Origin: Paucibacter sp. KCTC 42545
GTDB taxonomy: Bacteria > Pseudomonadota > Gammaproteobacteria > Burkholderiales > Burkholderiaceae_C
Direction of reading: 5' to 3'
Assembly (NCBI RefSeq): GCF_001477625.1
Contig: NZ_CP013692.1
Span: 1,922,001 to 1,986,000, forward strand
Length of the DNA stretch: 64,000 nucleotides
The position numbers and the translations under genes were made by a program. Below, piece by piece: positions 46,468 to 56,782 of this stretch. A model generated the notes under the pieces. The model was not told where the DNA came from. It saw nothing but the letters and a program-made list of their open reading frames with translations, and did not search any database. Position 1 is the stretch's first letter. Each line of letters begins with the position of its first letter.

Positions 46468-47307
46468 ATGCACAAACCCCAGGCCTTCTTTATCGAATCG
46501 AACCAGGGTCAGGGCCAACGCTTTTGCATTTATCACCCAGCCCAGGGGTCGGCACGCGGCCGGGTGCTGCATCTCCATCCCTTTGCTGAAGAGATGAATA
46601 AGTCGCGCCGCATGGCGGCGCTGCAAGCCCGCCAATTGGCGGCGGCTGGTTTTGCTGTGCTGCAGTTGGATCTGTTTGGCTGCGGTGACAGCGCCGGGGA
46701 CTTTGGCGACGCCGGCTGGCAGGATTGGATTGCCGATCTGCACCAAGCCAAATCATGGCTAGACACGCAATGTGGTCGGAACACCCCCTTGTGGCTATGG
46801 GGGCATCGCGTCGGCTGCCTGCTGGCCAGCGAGTTGGCGCGACAGATCGATGACGAAACATGCAACTTCCTGTTCTGGCAGCCACCGGCCAATGGCCGCG
46901 TGCTGCTTCAACAGTTCCTGCGCCTCAAATTGGCCGGTAGCCTAATGGACGGCAACGGCGCGGCTGCGATGGAGATCTTAAAGGCCCAAATGGCAGCGGG
47001 TGAAGTCGTCGAGATTGCTGGTTATGGACTTTCGCCAGCACTGGCCTCCGGACTGGAGAAGTCCACACTGCTGCCGCCTTCGGGCAAAAGCGGCCGGGCC
47101 ATTTTTCTGGAAATGACCAGCCAAGAAGGCGGTGACGTCTCGCCTGCCCTGGCAACTGCAGCGCAGCGCTGGCAGGATGCGGGCCTGCAAGTTGAAGCAC
47201 AAAAAGTGCAAGGCCCCTCGTTCTGGCAAACCAGCGAGATTGAGGACGCGCCCGCACTCTTGCAGGCAAGTCTGAATGCGCTGCTCTTAGAGCCGGCGAA
47301 CGCATGA
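46468..47307 (+). CDS. Alpha/beta hydrolase 2, exosortase A system-associated
   Basis: 279 residues. The FAEEMNKSRRMAALQARQLAAAG signature and LQLDLFGCGDSAGDFGDAGW match the exosortase-associated hydrolase 2 family. At the position of the nucleophile elbow (normally GxSxG) the sequence is LWGHRVGCLL: Arg replaces Ser. So an ordinary serine hydrolase mechanism is not available; a binding or other role is likely. It is joined to hydrolase 1 by an ATGA overlap. Confidence 0.86.
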   Translation: MHKPQAFFIESNQGQGQRFCIYHPAQGSARGRVLHLHPFAEEMNKSRRMAALQARQLAAAGFAVLQLDLFGCGDSAGDFGDAGWQDWIADLHQAKSWLDTQCGRNTPLWLWGHRVGCLLASELARQIDDETCNFLFWQPPANGRVLLQQFLRLKLAGSLMDGNGAAAMEILKAQMAAGEVVEIAGYGLSPALASGLEKSTLLPPSGKSGRAIFLEMTSQEGGDVSPALATAAQRWQDAGLQVEAQKVQGPSFWQTSEIEDAPALLQASLNALLLEPANA

Positions 47308-48233
47308 TGGGAAAACTCGCCGCTTATCGCGACCAAGCCTTGTTCATTCCCTGCCAGGGCGAGCGAATGTTGGCCATCCTCAGTGAGCCGACTGCGATCA
47401 GTTCAACAATCAAGACTGGCGTGTTGGTCATTGTGGGCGGCCCACAGTACCGAGGCGGTAGCCATAGACAGTTCACCTTGCTTGCCCGTGAATTGGCGAG
47501 CCAAGGCGTGCCGACCTTGCGCCTTGACTATCGCGGTATGGGCGATGCGGAAGGTGAGCAGCGCGATTTCGAAGCCGTCGCCGACGACATCGCGGCAGCC
47601 ATGGACGCCTTCTTCACCCACACCCACGGGCGTATGGATCAAGTAGTGCTATGGGGGCTTTGCGATGGCGCCTCAGCCGCCCTGCTCTACCTCGACGTGA
47701 GTAAAGACCCACGGGTCCTAGGCCTGACACTGCTCAACCCCTGGGCGCGCTCTGACACCAGCCTGGCCAAAACGCAGCTTAAACACTACTACTGGCAGCG
47801 GCTAAGTCAGCCTGAGTTTTGGAAGAAGCTTTTAGGTGGAGGCGTCGGGCGCAAGGCCTGGAGTGACTTGCTTGGAAATGCCCGCGAGGCTCTTGGCCGG
47901 GCCAAGGCCCCCCCAAAGGGACGGGGCACCACACCTGCACAGGTAAAAAGCGAACGCCCCTACCAAGAGCGGATGGCCAAGGCTTGGCGGAGATTCGGTG
48001 GTGACATCCAATTGATCATTAGCGGCCAGGACTTGACGGCAAAGGAGTTCTTGGATCATGCCGACACTGACTCCAACTGGCGAGGTCTCCTGGCCCAAAG
48101 CAAGGTGCAAAGGGTGAACTTGAGCGCCGCCGACCATACCTTTTCAGATCGAGCGGCAGGTTTGGAGGTTCAGGCGCATACATTGAGCTTTGTCCTGAGG
48201 CTCGGCAAGTCATATGAGGTCACGCACCTATGA
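47304..48233 (+). CDS. Alpha/beta hydrolase 1, exosortase A system-associated
   Basis: 309 residues. Matches the exosortase-associated hydrolase 1 family: VIVGGPQYRGGSHRQFTLLARELA, PTLRLDYRGMGDAEGEQ. The nucleophile elbow reads LWGLCDGASAALL, so the nucleophile would be Cys, not Ser. A late Asp/His pair (LDHADTDSN; SAADHTFS) could complete a Cys triad. It overlaps both neighbours by four bases, hence a tightly coupled operon. Confidence 0.87.
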   Translation: MMGKLAAYRDQALFIPCQGERMLAILSEPTAISSTIKTGVLVIVGGPQYRGGSHRQFTLLARELASQGVPTLRLDYRGMGDAEGEQRDFEAVADDIAAAMDAFFTHTHGRMDQVVLWGLCDGASAALLYLDVSKDPRVLGLTLLNPWARSDTSLAKTQLKHYYWQRLSQPEFWKKLLGGGVGRKAWSDLLGNAREALGRAKAPPKGRGTTPAQVKSERPYQERMAKAWRRFGGDIQLIISGQDLTAKEFLDHADTDSNWRGLLAQSKVQRVNLSAADHTFSDRAAGLEVQAHTLSFVLRLGKSYEVTHL

Positions 48234-48997
48234 AGACGTTGAAATTCTGGTATGTGTTGATCACAGGTTTGTCCTGGGCCTTCGCAGTAAATGCTCAAAC
48301 GACGAGCGGCGGTAACGGGAATTGCGGCCCGATTCGAGGTGGGCACTACGGCCCCTACGACTATCGCCCCGATCATCAAAAGAATGCTGGTAGCGACCCA
48401 CTACCCCACGCCGAAAAAAGAGTGCTCGTAGAAGGCGCCCACTTCACGCCACGAGTCGAAAACCTGATCGGCGCTCAATCCGGCGGTCAAATTGGGTCGC
48501 CCGGCCCGGACCTTTCCTACACCTTGCGCGCATTCCCCAACAATCATCGGGCCTTGGTTTCGGTGATGCGTTATGGCGAAAAGTTCAAGACGGAAACGCC
48601 TCCGGGACTGCAGTATCCGGTGGAATGCTATTTCGAGCGTGCCATCCGCTTTGCAGGCAATGACAGCATCGTTCGCATCATCTATGCCACCTACTTAACC
48701 AAGAAGAACCGCCTGGCGGAGGCGAAAGCCCAACTCAATTCGGCAACCCAGCTTGCAGCTGACAACGCCTTCACCCACTACAACATTGGCTTGGCGTACT
48801 ACGAAATGAAGGAGTACGGTCCGGCACTGGAGAGTGCGCATCGGGCGATCGCATTGGGATTTGACAAGCCTGATTTGCGCGAAAAATTGATCGCTGCGGG
48901 GCAATGGCAAGACCCAGTAGTCCAGTCGGCAGAGACCGAGACCGCAAGAGACGGCACCGCAGTAGGCGATGCAGCGTCGAGCCCCAAAGCCCCTTGA
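48230..48997 (+). CDS. Exported TPR-containing protein of the polysaccharide operon
   Basis: 255 residues. Sec signal to about residue 22 (VNAQT). About residues 125-215 contain TPR-like helices (YLTKKNRLAEAKAQLNSATQL and YNIGLAYYEMKEYGPALESAHRAIALG). Two cysteines (GNCGPI; VECYFERA) could be a periplasmic disulfide. Overlaps the hydrolase 1 stop by four bases. Probably a periplasmic protein scaffold; its partner is unknown. Confidence 0.8.
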   Translation: MKTLKFWYVLITGLSWAFAVNAQTTSGGNGNCGPIRGGHYGPYDYRPDHQKNAGSDPLPHAEKRVLVEGAHFTPRVENLIGAQSGGQIGSPGPDLSYTLRAFPNNHRALVSVMRYGEKFKTETPPGLQYPVECYFERAIRFAGNDSIVRIIYATYLTKKNRLAEAKAQLNSATQLAADNAFTHYNIGLAYYEMKEYGPALESAHRAIALGFDKPDLREKLIAAGQWQDPVVQSAETETARDGTAVGDAASSPKAP

Positions 48998-49038
48998 GCT
49001 TAGGACATTTCCAGCCTTTTTCGCCCATTAGTCCGAGC

Positions 49039-50253
49039 ATGCACGCAGCCATTCCTCGCCTTCCCGTTTTAGACTGGCAGACCTTTTCTGGAGCCAAAAA
49101 CTCCGGCACGGCCTGCTTGCTCGACTTGCCTGAGTCCCGCTATACGAATAGCGGGCGCGCGTCAATTTTGTTGGCCCTGGAAATGCTGGAGATCAGCGCT
49201 GGGGATCGTGTCTTGGTACCGACTTACCATTGCCCCACGATGATCGCCCCCATCAGCTTGCGTGGGGCTCTCCCATTTTTTTACCCATTGAACCCAGACG
49301 GCTCGCCCGATCTAGCCTGGATTGAATCACAGGATCTGACCGGCGTTCGCGCCGTTTTGGCCGCACACTTTTTCGGATTGCCTCAACCATTGGGAACGCT
49401 GCGAACCTGGTGCACGCAAAAGCGGATCTACTTGATTGAAGACTGTGCCCACTCCTTGTTTGGAAGCAGTGACGGAAAACCTGTGGGGAGTTGGGGAGAT
49501 TTGGCCATTGCGAGTTTGACGAAATTCCTGCCAGTGCCTGAAGGAGGTTGCTTAGTCAACAACAACCCATCTGCTGCAAAAAGCAAAAAATCTCTCCGCG
49601 CGCCCGGCTTAAAGAGTGAAATCAAAGCAGCGTTCGACATCCTTCATACCGGTATCCATCACGGGCGCCTCAAGGGACTTGCCCTGCCCTTTGAATTGGT
49701 TTTACGTGGCATGCGCCGCTTGCGCGGGCAATCAGGGGCTCGGTCAGAATTCCAGGCTGAGGCCTCACAAGAAGAAAAAAGTCCTGCGCAAGAGGCCTAC
49801 GACATCGACCTTGGAATGTCACATCAGGAATTGACTGCGGCTTGCCGTTGGGTCGCCCAAGGTGCTCCGCGTGAACGCATCGTGGCCGGGCGCCGCACGC
49901 AGTACGCGTTTTTTACTGCGGCCTTCGCCGGAGCTGCCGAGTTTCATCCGCTCATACCAGTTCTGCCAAATGATTGCGCACCCTATGTGTTTCCGCTCTG
50001 GGTCAATGATCCAGATCCTGGTTATTTCAAACTAAGACGACTCGGCCTACCGGTTTCGCGCTGGGATCGGCTTTGGCCTGGTGTGCCCCATATTGATGGC
50101 GACCACGGCCGCGCTTGGTCACATCACATCCTGCAACTAGCTTGCCATCAAGATTTGACCCCAGATGAATTGCAACGCATGGTGACCCTGGTCAAGAACG
50201 TTTATGCCCCCACCACTAGAACAAAAAACGCATCAAGCGAGGGCGAAGCATGA
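49039..50253 (+). CDS. DegT/DnrJ/EryC1/StrS-type aminotransferase-like protein
   Basis: 404 residues from the ATG at 49039. A fold-type I PLP enzyme of the sugar aminotransferase kind: LVPTYHCPTMIAPI, GVRAVLAAHFFGLPQPLGTLRTW, LIEDCAHSLFGS and the Lys in IASLTKFLPVPEGGCLVNNN (PLP lysine). Such enzymes add an amino group to nucleotide-linked keto sugars. Its stop overlaps the next gene (50250-50253), linking it to the acyltransferase: amination followed by acylation of an amino sugar would make sense but is not proven. Confidence 0.85.
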   Translation: MHAAIPRLPVLDWQTFSGAKNSGTACLLDLPESRYTNSGRASILLALEMLEISAGDRVLVPTYHCPTMIAPISLRGALPFFYPLNPDGSPDLAWIESQDLTGVRAVLAAHFFGLPQPLGTLRTWCTQKRIYLIEDCAHSLFGSSDGKPVGSWGDLAIASLTKFLPVPEGGCLVNNNPSAAKSKKSLRAPGLKSEIKAAFDILHTGIHHGRLKGLALPFELVLRGMRRLRGQSGARSEFQAEASQEEKSPAQEAYDIDLGMSHQELTAACRWVAQGAPRERIVAGRRTQYAFFTAAFAGAAEFHPLIPVLPNDCAPYVFPLWVNDPDPGYFKLRRLGLPVSRWDRLWPGVPHIDGDHGRAWSHHILQLACHQDLTPDELQRMVTLVKNVYAPTTRTKNASSEGEA

Positions 50254-51281
50254 GTTGGTCCATTCACCCCATCCGTGATTTCCCGGCGCACAGCGAGGCC
50301 TGGGATACGCTAGCGCAAGGCCGTGTGGGTGCGCCTTTTTTGCGGTCCGGCTTTATTCAACCGGCCATTACCGCCTTTGGCCGCGGCGATGAATTGCTTT
50401 GCCTGTACCAAGCGGAGGGGCAACTTCGTATCGCCATGATTCTGTCCAAGCAAGGCAAGGGCATGTGGCAGACCTTCCAGCCTTCGCAGTTACCGCTAGG
50501 TGCCTTCCTCAGTGATGGCTCAGTAGACATCGAACTCGCCGCCCCAGGCCTATGGCACAAGCTACCCGGGCTCTGCTTGGGCCTGGGTCTGACTCAACTC
50601 GATCCCAATTTCGATCCTCGCCCCACCGACTCAATCAAGCGCCGGAGCAAGGACTACATCCAAACCTCGTGGGTAGATATCAACGGCAGCTTCGATGCCT
50701 ACTGGGACGCCCGAGGCAAGAATCTCAAACAAAACACCCGAAAGCAACGCAACAAACTCCAAAGCGAAGGAGTTGAGCCGCGCCTCGAATGCCTGCAGGC
50801 CGTCGCCGAGATGGGCACAGCAATTGAACAATACGGCCGACTTGAAAGCGCTGGCTGGAAGACGGCTGACGGTACGGCCATCAATCCCGAGAATCAACAG
50901 GGTCGCTTTTACCGGAAGATGTTGGAAAACTTTGCTGCCCGAGGCCAAGCACGTGTGTACCGATACTGGTTCGGAGACAAAGTGGTGGCCATGGATCTTT
51001 GCATTGACGACGGCCACGTCATCGTAATTCTCAAAACCACTTACGACGAATCCTACAAGGCTGTTTCCCCATCTACCTTGATGCGCCAAACAGAATTCCA
51101 GCAATTATTCGATGAACAAAAATTCAGGAGAATCGAATTCTACGGGAAGGTGATGGAATGGCACACCCGCTGGACGGAACAATTGCGCGAAATATATCAC
51201 TGCAATCTATATAGATTTCAAGCAGTTTTGAATCTCATCACATTGAGAAACAAGTTGGCAAAACAAGAATCGACTCAGTAA
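50250..51281 (+). CDS. BioF2-like/GNAT acyltransferase (FemAB-type fold)
   Basis: 343 residues. The BioF2-like acetyltransferase domain (about 140-320) is recognised by KNLKQNTRKQRNKLQSEG, YRKMLENFAARGQARVYRYW, VVAMDLCIDDGHVIVILKTTYDE and FRRIEFYG. The FemAB group adds amino acids or acyl groups; within exosortase-A clusters such proteins often occur. Substrate unknown. Confidence 0.82.
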   Translation: MSWSIHPIRDFPAHSEAWDTLAQGRVGAPFLRSGFIQPAITAFGRGDELLCLYQAEGQLRIAMILSKQGKGMWQTFQPSQLPLGAFLSDGSVDIELAAPGLWHKLPGLCLGLGLTQLDPNFDPRPTDSIKRRSKDYIQTSWVDINGSFDAYWDARGKNLKQNTRKQRNKLQSEGVEPRLECLQAVAEMGTAIEQYGRLESAGWKTADGTAINPENQQGRFYRKMLENFAARGQARVYRYWFGDKVVAMDLCIDDGHVIVILKTTYDESYKAVSPSTLMRQTEFQQLFDEQKFRRIEFYGKVMEWHTRWTEQLREIYHCNLYRFQAVLNLITLRNKLAKQESTQ

Positions 51282-51333
51282 ATCGACAACAAATCAACAG
51301 TCAACTCAACCTTACACGCATCAAGCCGACGAT

Positions 51334-52257
51334 ATGCCCGCAGTTTCCATCGTCATACCAGCCTATAACGCAGCCACCTATTTGCGAGCAACCATTGATA
51401 GTGTACTCGCATCTAGCTTTCACGATTTTGAAGTCATTATTGTCGATGACGGCTCAACCGATAGCACTTGCGATGTGGCGCGCAGCATTACCGACCCGCG
51501 CGTGCGCGTCATTAGTCAAGCCAATAAAGGCATGTCTGCCAGTCGGAATATCGCCATCTCTTCCGGCAGTTCAGAATTCATTGCCTTGCTTGATGCAGAT
51601 GATGTTTGGCACCCAAACAAACTTGCCCTACAAGTTGAAAAGTTAAGACAAGCCCCTGAGTATGGAATTTGCTATTCAGAATTCAAAATTTGGCATGGCG
51701 AAGCCGACGATAAATTCTTCGCACCAATCAATGACTCCGACATATCCAAGGATTTGAGCGGCTGGATTTATCCAAAAATGATATTGACGAATTTCGTGCT
51801 CCCATCAACGATTATTTTTCGCCGCACTGTTTGGGATATGCTGGGGCCATTTCTTTGCGATAACCAACAGACCGATGACTGGGAGTACCTTGTTCGCGCA
51901 TCGCGCCAGTTCGAGTTCGTAAAAATTGCGGCAGCGTTGGTCCTTTATCGCCAACACCCGACCTCATTATCTCGCCGCCCCTCTGCGGTCAATCACACCG
52001 AAGTGATGCGCGAACAACTTATTCAGCGCTATCAGTACAATTGCACTCACGGCGGACCGGTCGATCGGATTGAGCTCCAAAGGCGGCGCTACCTTGGCCT
52101 ACGTCACTTTGCCGATGCACACCTTGTTGCTGGCAACTTCAAATTGGGTTTAAGCCAAATTACAAGGCTATTGTTGTCTGAGCCATTCCGGGGCGAAACG
52201 ATATTAACCGTCATCAAGGCAACTCGCAGACGACTGCTCAAAATTATTGGAAACTGA
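51334..52257 (+). CDS. Glycosyltransferase family 2
   Basis: 307 residues. GT-A fold: PAVSIVIPAYNAATYLRATI, VIIVDDGSTD, the DxD in ALLDADDVWHPNKLALQ, and the acidic base ED-like TDDWEYLVRA. Adds a sugar during assembly of the polysaccharide repeat. Codon usage is more AT-rich than the 40-50 kb genes. Confidence 0.92.
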   Translation: MPAVSIVIPAYNAATYLRATIDSVLASSFHDFEVIIVDDGSTDSTCDVARSITDPRVRVISQANKGMSASRNIAISSGSSEFIALLDADDVWHPNKLALQVEKLRQAPEYGICYSEFKIWHGEADDKFFAPINDSDISKDLSGWIYPKMILTNFVLPSTIIFRRTVWDMLGPFLCDNQQTDDWEYLVRASRQFEFVKIAAALVLYRQHPTSLSRRPSAVNHTEVMREQLIQRYQYNCTHGGPVDRIELQRRRYLGLRHFADAHLVAGNFKLGLSQITRLLLSEPFRGETILTVIKATRRRLLKIIGN

Positions 52258-52444
52258 GCCACAAAATGCCCCATTTCAAAAAAAATGATCGAATATTCAA
52301 CAACAACTAGGACGTGGAAGTTTTTTTATAATAAAAAATACAATCGACACCACCAATGGAAATAGACCCAATTCAAGTTAGCCTGAGAAATTGGTGCAAC
52401 AGCAGTGCTTTAACGAACCACACCATCAATAATCGCCTTCAACG
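52258..52444. other. AT-rich gap before the waaA-like gene
   Basis: A 187-base stretch with long A and T runs (for example TTTTTTTATAATAAAAAA at 52321-52338) and no convincing gene. It could hold a promoter (TATAAT occurs at 52327-52332), but no -35 fits. Confidence 0.4.
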
Positions 52445-53797
52445 ATGAGCATACGCCCAGCGCCCCGCCCAATTGGAATCTGGCTGCACTTGAAGTGGCT
52501 GGCCTTTCGTTGCTTGGAGCGGCTAAGCGACTTACGCGTAAATCGCGAAAAAAATCTGTTGCCACTACCTCGGCCCTCAACGCCCGAGCCTGCACTTTGG
52601 GTTTATGTTTCCACCATCGGTGAGCTCAATGCCATTGAGCCTTTACTGCGTCATGTTGTTGAGTCGCAGCCCAACTTGCGCTTGGTTCTAATCACAGACA
52701 GGCCGCAGTACCGGGATAGTTACATGGCCCGCTATCCCGATGCCGTGTTGTGTGTCAGCAGCGGACACAGCAGTGATGCCTGCAACTTGGTACTTCACTA
52801 CCCGCCGGTTCAATTGATTGTGGCGGAAATCCCGTGTTGGCCTTCGGATGCTCCTTGCCGTTTTTCCTTTGCTTTTGTGCTGCAAGCCAGAAAGGCCGGC
52901 GCCATGTGCGCTCTGGTGAATGGCTGGCTCTACCATTACACCCCGCCAAGCCGTATGGACCATTTGGAGCGGCGATGGTTTCAACGCGACTACTTGCGAG
53001 CATTTGACGTACTTGCGGTACAGACCGAAGTGGTCCGACAAGGGGTCATGAATGCCGGTGCAGAGGCCTCGCGAGTCAGCGTTGCAGGCAACATCAAGTT
53101 TGACGCTATGCAACGTCAAGGCTGGAGTGCAACGCAAGCACGCAGCCCTCAGCTATTGCAAGGTTTACTGGACTCCGGCCGGCCTGTGATTGTCACGGGT
53201 TGCGTTACCAATTTTGATGAGCAGGAACTGGTGTTGGATGCTTTCTTGAAGGTGCTGGCACAGCGACCAGATACCTTGCTGGTACTCGCACCCCGCCATC
53301 CAGAACGCAGCGAACGTATGCAAACGCTGGCCGACTACCTAGCCCAACGAAATCTGCGGGCTCGGTTCAGATCCAAGATTGACGACATGCCCCTGGACTC
53401 GAACATCCAGTGCCTGGTGCTCGACACCATGGGCGAGTTGCGTGACGTCTATGCCGCAGCCACTGCGGCCCATGTGGGTGTTGACCACAATGTGCTTGAA
53501 CCTTTGGCCTTTGGCACGCCAGTCACAGTCAGCCCAGGATGGAATCCCAGCTATCCTTCTTTCCCGGTCTACAGCCTCATGCTGGAAAGAAACGCCATTG
53601 CTGAACACCGCGAGGTCAGATCCTTGTCCGCGATGTGGCTGGAACTAATCAACAATCCCTTACAGCGTGCTCAGAGAGTCCAAGAGACCGACACCAGCTT
53701 GGCCCAAGCCCGGGGCGCAGTTGAGAAGCACCTCAGCCTTTTGGAGCCCTGGTTGCCCACAACTGCCGCCACGAACCCCTCAAGCTCCAAGACTTAA
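52445..53797 (+). CDS. Kdo transferase-like protein (divergent WaaA/KdtA homologue)
   Basis: 450 residues. GT-B fold of the WaaA family: N-terminal catalytic Glu region VYVSTIGELNAIEPLL, C-terminal nucleotide-binding LVLAPRHPERSERM and LDTMGELRDVYAAATAAHVG. Canonical lipid A Kdo transferases carry a GGHN loop; here the corresponding stretch is GVDHNVLEPLAFGTPV, and the N-terminal membrane anchor helix is missing. With kdsA next to it, the enzyme may add Kdo to a polysaccharide rather than lipid A. Confidence 0.85.
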   Translation: MSIRPAPRPIGIWLHLKWLAFRCLERLSDLRVNREKNLLPLPRPSTPEPALWVYVSTIGELNAIEPLLRHVVESQPNLRLVLITDRPQYRDSYMARYPDAVLCVSSGHSSDACNLVLHYPPVQLIVAEIPCWPSDAPCRFSFAFVLQARKAGAMCALVNGWLYHYTPPSRMDHLERRWFQRDYLRAFDVLAVQTEVVRQGVMNAGAEASRVSVAGNIKFDAMQRQGWSATQARSPQLLQGLLDSGRPVIVTGCVTNFDEQELVLDAFLKVLAQRPDTLLVLAPRHPERSERMQTLADYLAQRNLRARFRSKIDDMPLDSNIQCLVLDTMGELRDVYAAATAAHVGVDHNVLEPLAFGTPVTVSPGWNPSYPSFPVYSLMLERNAIAEHREVRSLSAMWLELINNPLQRAQRVQETDTSLAQARGAVEKHLSLLEPWLPTTAATNPSSSKT

Positions 53798-54664
<867 letters not shown>

Positions 54665-54735
54665 GCAATCCACGCACAGACCTGAAGTCCACCCGCCCTG
54701 CCCGAAGCAACCTATCGCCTCCAGCCGCCCAATCT

Positions 54736-55392
54736 ATGGACAAAAGCATTTACTACACCTGCGCACGTCCCGAAGTTGTGGCGTTGCTACCCGCCAAGGT
54801 AGAGCGCCATCTTGATGTCGGCTGCGCGGCAGGCCTCTTTGGAGAGAGCTTGCTCAGGGAAGGCCGGGCCGTAGAGGTATGGGGCGTCGAGCCAACAGAC
54901 GGCCCGAGCGCCGAGGCGACCAAACGCCTCAGCAAAGTCATTCAAGGATATTTCGACGAAAACACGCCTCTACCAGACGAGTACTTTGACAGCATTAGTT
55001 TCAATGACAGTTTGGAACATATGCCTGATGAAGTCGCCGCACTGAAAGTAGCTTGGCGAAAACTCAAACCAAATGGCACCCTAGTGGTTTCCCTGCCAAA
55101 CATTCGCTACTTGGAAAATTTGAAAGAGCTGCTGATCGAGAAGGAGTGGCGATATGTAGATGCCGGCATTCTGGATCGCACGCACTTGCGGTTCTTTACA
55201 AAATTGAGCATGCAGCGAACGATTAAAGAATGTGGATTCACGATCGATCGTGTCGTCGGGATTAATTCACACTGGTGGACCGGCTGGAAGATTGGGCTCT
55301 TGCGCCTCATTTTTCGTGAACATATTGAAGATACGCGATGGCGCCAATTTGTTGTTGTTGCCCGTAAAGCCCCCAGTGCCGGGCAGCCTTGA
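54736..55392 (+). CDS. SAM-dependent methyltransferase (class I)
   Basis: 218 residues. Motif I HLDVGCAAGLFGESLL, the acidic residue in VWGVEPTD, and DSISFNDSLEHMPDEVAALKVAWRKLKPNG for motifs II-III. Probably methylates a sugar in the glycan; no direct evidence of the substrate. It follows kdsA by 71 bases. Confidence 0.9.
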   Translation: MDKSIYYTCARPEVVALLPAKVERHLDVGCAAGLFGESLLREGRAVEVWGVEPTDGPSAEATKRLSKVIQGYFDENTPLPDEYFDSISFNDSLEHMPDEVAALKVAWRKLKPNGTLVVSLPNIRYLENLKELLIEKEWRYVDAGILDRTHLRFFTKLSMQRTIKECGFTIDRVVGINSHWWTGWKIGLLRLIFREHIEDTRWRQFVVVARKAPSAGQP

Positions 55393-55449
55393 CACTACGC
55401 CGCCCTTGATTTACGCCAGATTGCACCACTAACTCGCCGCTTATTTCAT

Positions 55450-56637
55450 ATGCTAGGGCTCGCCATTGATTCAAGCGCCAAACCAGACAAGACCAAATTC
55501 GGTCTTTGGGGCGACCAATTCTCCATCTACCTAGACTTGGTGCGTTTTCTCGCCGCAACCTATGTCATGCTGGCCCACACCAAGTATCCAAGATTTACAG
55601 ACGGATGGCTGTCAACAATTGGATCATATGCCAATGATGCAGTAATGGTATTCTTTGTGCTTTCAGGACTCGTCATTGCACAAGTTACCATCCATCAAAA
55701 TCGAGGTTTCGCTGATTATGCCTTAGCTCGACTTTCCAGGCTTTGGTCTGTTGCCCTACCGGCCCTGCTAATCACCTATGCCGCCGATAGCCTAGGTCGA
55801 AATTTAATGCCGGAGCTTTATGAAGGTAACTGGGCCCCAGGAGACATGGTTTTTTGGCGCTTATCGATCAATGCGCTTTTCGCCGGCGAGTTGTGGTTCT
55901 TAAATTTACTACCTTTTAGCAATGTACCCTATTGGTCAATAAACTATGAATTCTGGTATTACGCAATTTTCGCCAGCCTCTATTTCCTACGCGGCAGCCA
56001 GCGAATAATTGCCACAACTTTCTGCACCCTGATTTGCGGACCGAAAATCCTATTGCTATTGCCAGTATGGCTCCTAGGAATCGCCGCCAACTGGTTGATC
56101 ACACGAACGCATGCCCACTCGATTTGGGGCTTGTTGCTTGGTCTACTAACACCATTGATTTACGCGATATATAGCCAGAGCGGAATACACGGGCACCTCA
56201 ACTGGATGACCGCAAACTGGCTTGGAATCGATTTCACACAAGAAAGCCTAGCTTGGTCAAAGAGCTTTTTGAGCAATTACATTGTGGGATCTTTAGTCAT
56301 GCTGCACTTCTATGGCGCAGCGATTTCTCTGAAAAATAGAAATCCATTTGGCGAACATTCAAAAAAGTGGATCAGAAGTTGCGCCAATTACACCTTCTCC
56401 ATCTACTTGCTTCACATGCCACTATTACAGCTAAATGCAGCAATACTGAAATTAGATCCGGCAGATAAACTTGATTGGTTAAGCATGATGCTTTTGACAA
56501 TATTTATTGTCATTCTCATCGGCGAATTCACCGAAAAAAGAAAGCACAAGACAAGAACCGCACTGAAGAAGCTTTCAGAAAATCTGTCGAACAGCCTCGG
56601 CGCCATCGGAATACGGCTCAACGCCCGGGAAAAATAG
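55450..56637 (+). CDS. Acyltransferase family 3 membrane protein
   Basis: 395 residues with about ten membrane segments. The catalytic His lies in LDLVRFLAATYVMLAHTKYP, and FVLSGLVIAQV and WSINYEFWYYAIFASLYFL fit family 3 O-acyltransferases. Probably O-acetylates the exopolysaccharide at the inner membrane. AT-rich codons. Confidence 0.88.
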   Translation: MLGLAIDSSAKPDKTKFGLWGDQFSIYLDLVRFLAATYVMLAHTKYPRFTDGWLSTIGSYANDAVMVFFVLSGLVIAQVTIHQNRGFADYALARLSRLWSVALPALLITYAADSLGRNLMPELYEGNWAPGDMVFWRLSINALFAGELWFLNLLPFSNVPYWSINYEFWYYAIFASLYFLRGSQRIIATTFCTLICGPKILLLLPVWLLGIAANWLITRTHAHSIWGLLLGLLTPLIYAIYSQSGIHGHLNWMTANWLGIDFTQESLAWSKSFLSNYIVGSLVMLHFYGAAISLKNRNPFGEHSKKWIRSCANYTFSIYLLHMPLLQLNAAILKLDPADKLDWLSMMLLTIFIVILIGEFTEKRKHKTRTALKKLSENLSNSLGAIGIRLNAREK

Positions 56638-56782
56638 AAAAAATAAACCTCAAGAGCACGCCCACACTAGCGCAATTGGAGCAGCCGCCCAATACTAGAA
56701 ACAATAAATTCTTATCAACAAATTTCCCTGAGAAACCTTACCTCTTCCTTATAGGAAACAGCGCAAACTGGCCTTCGACAGA

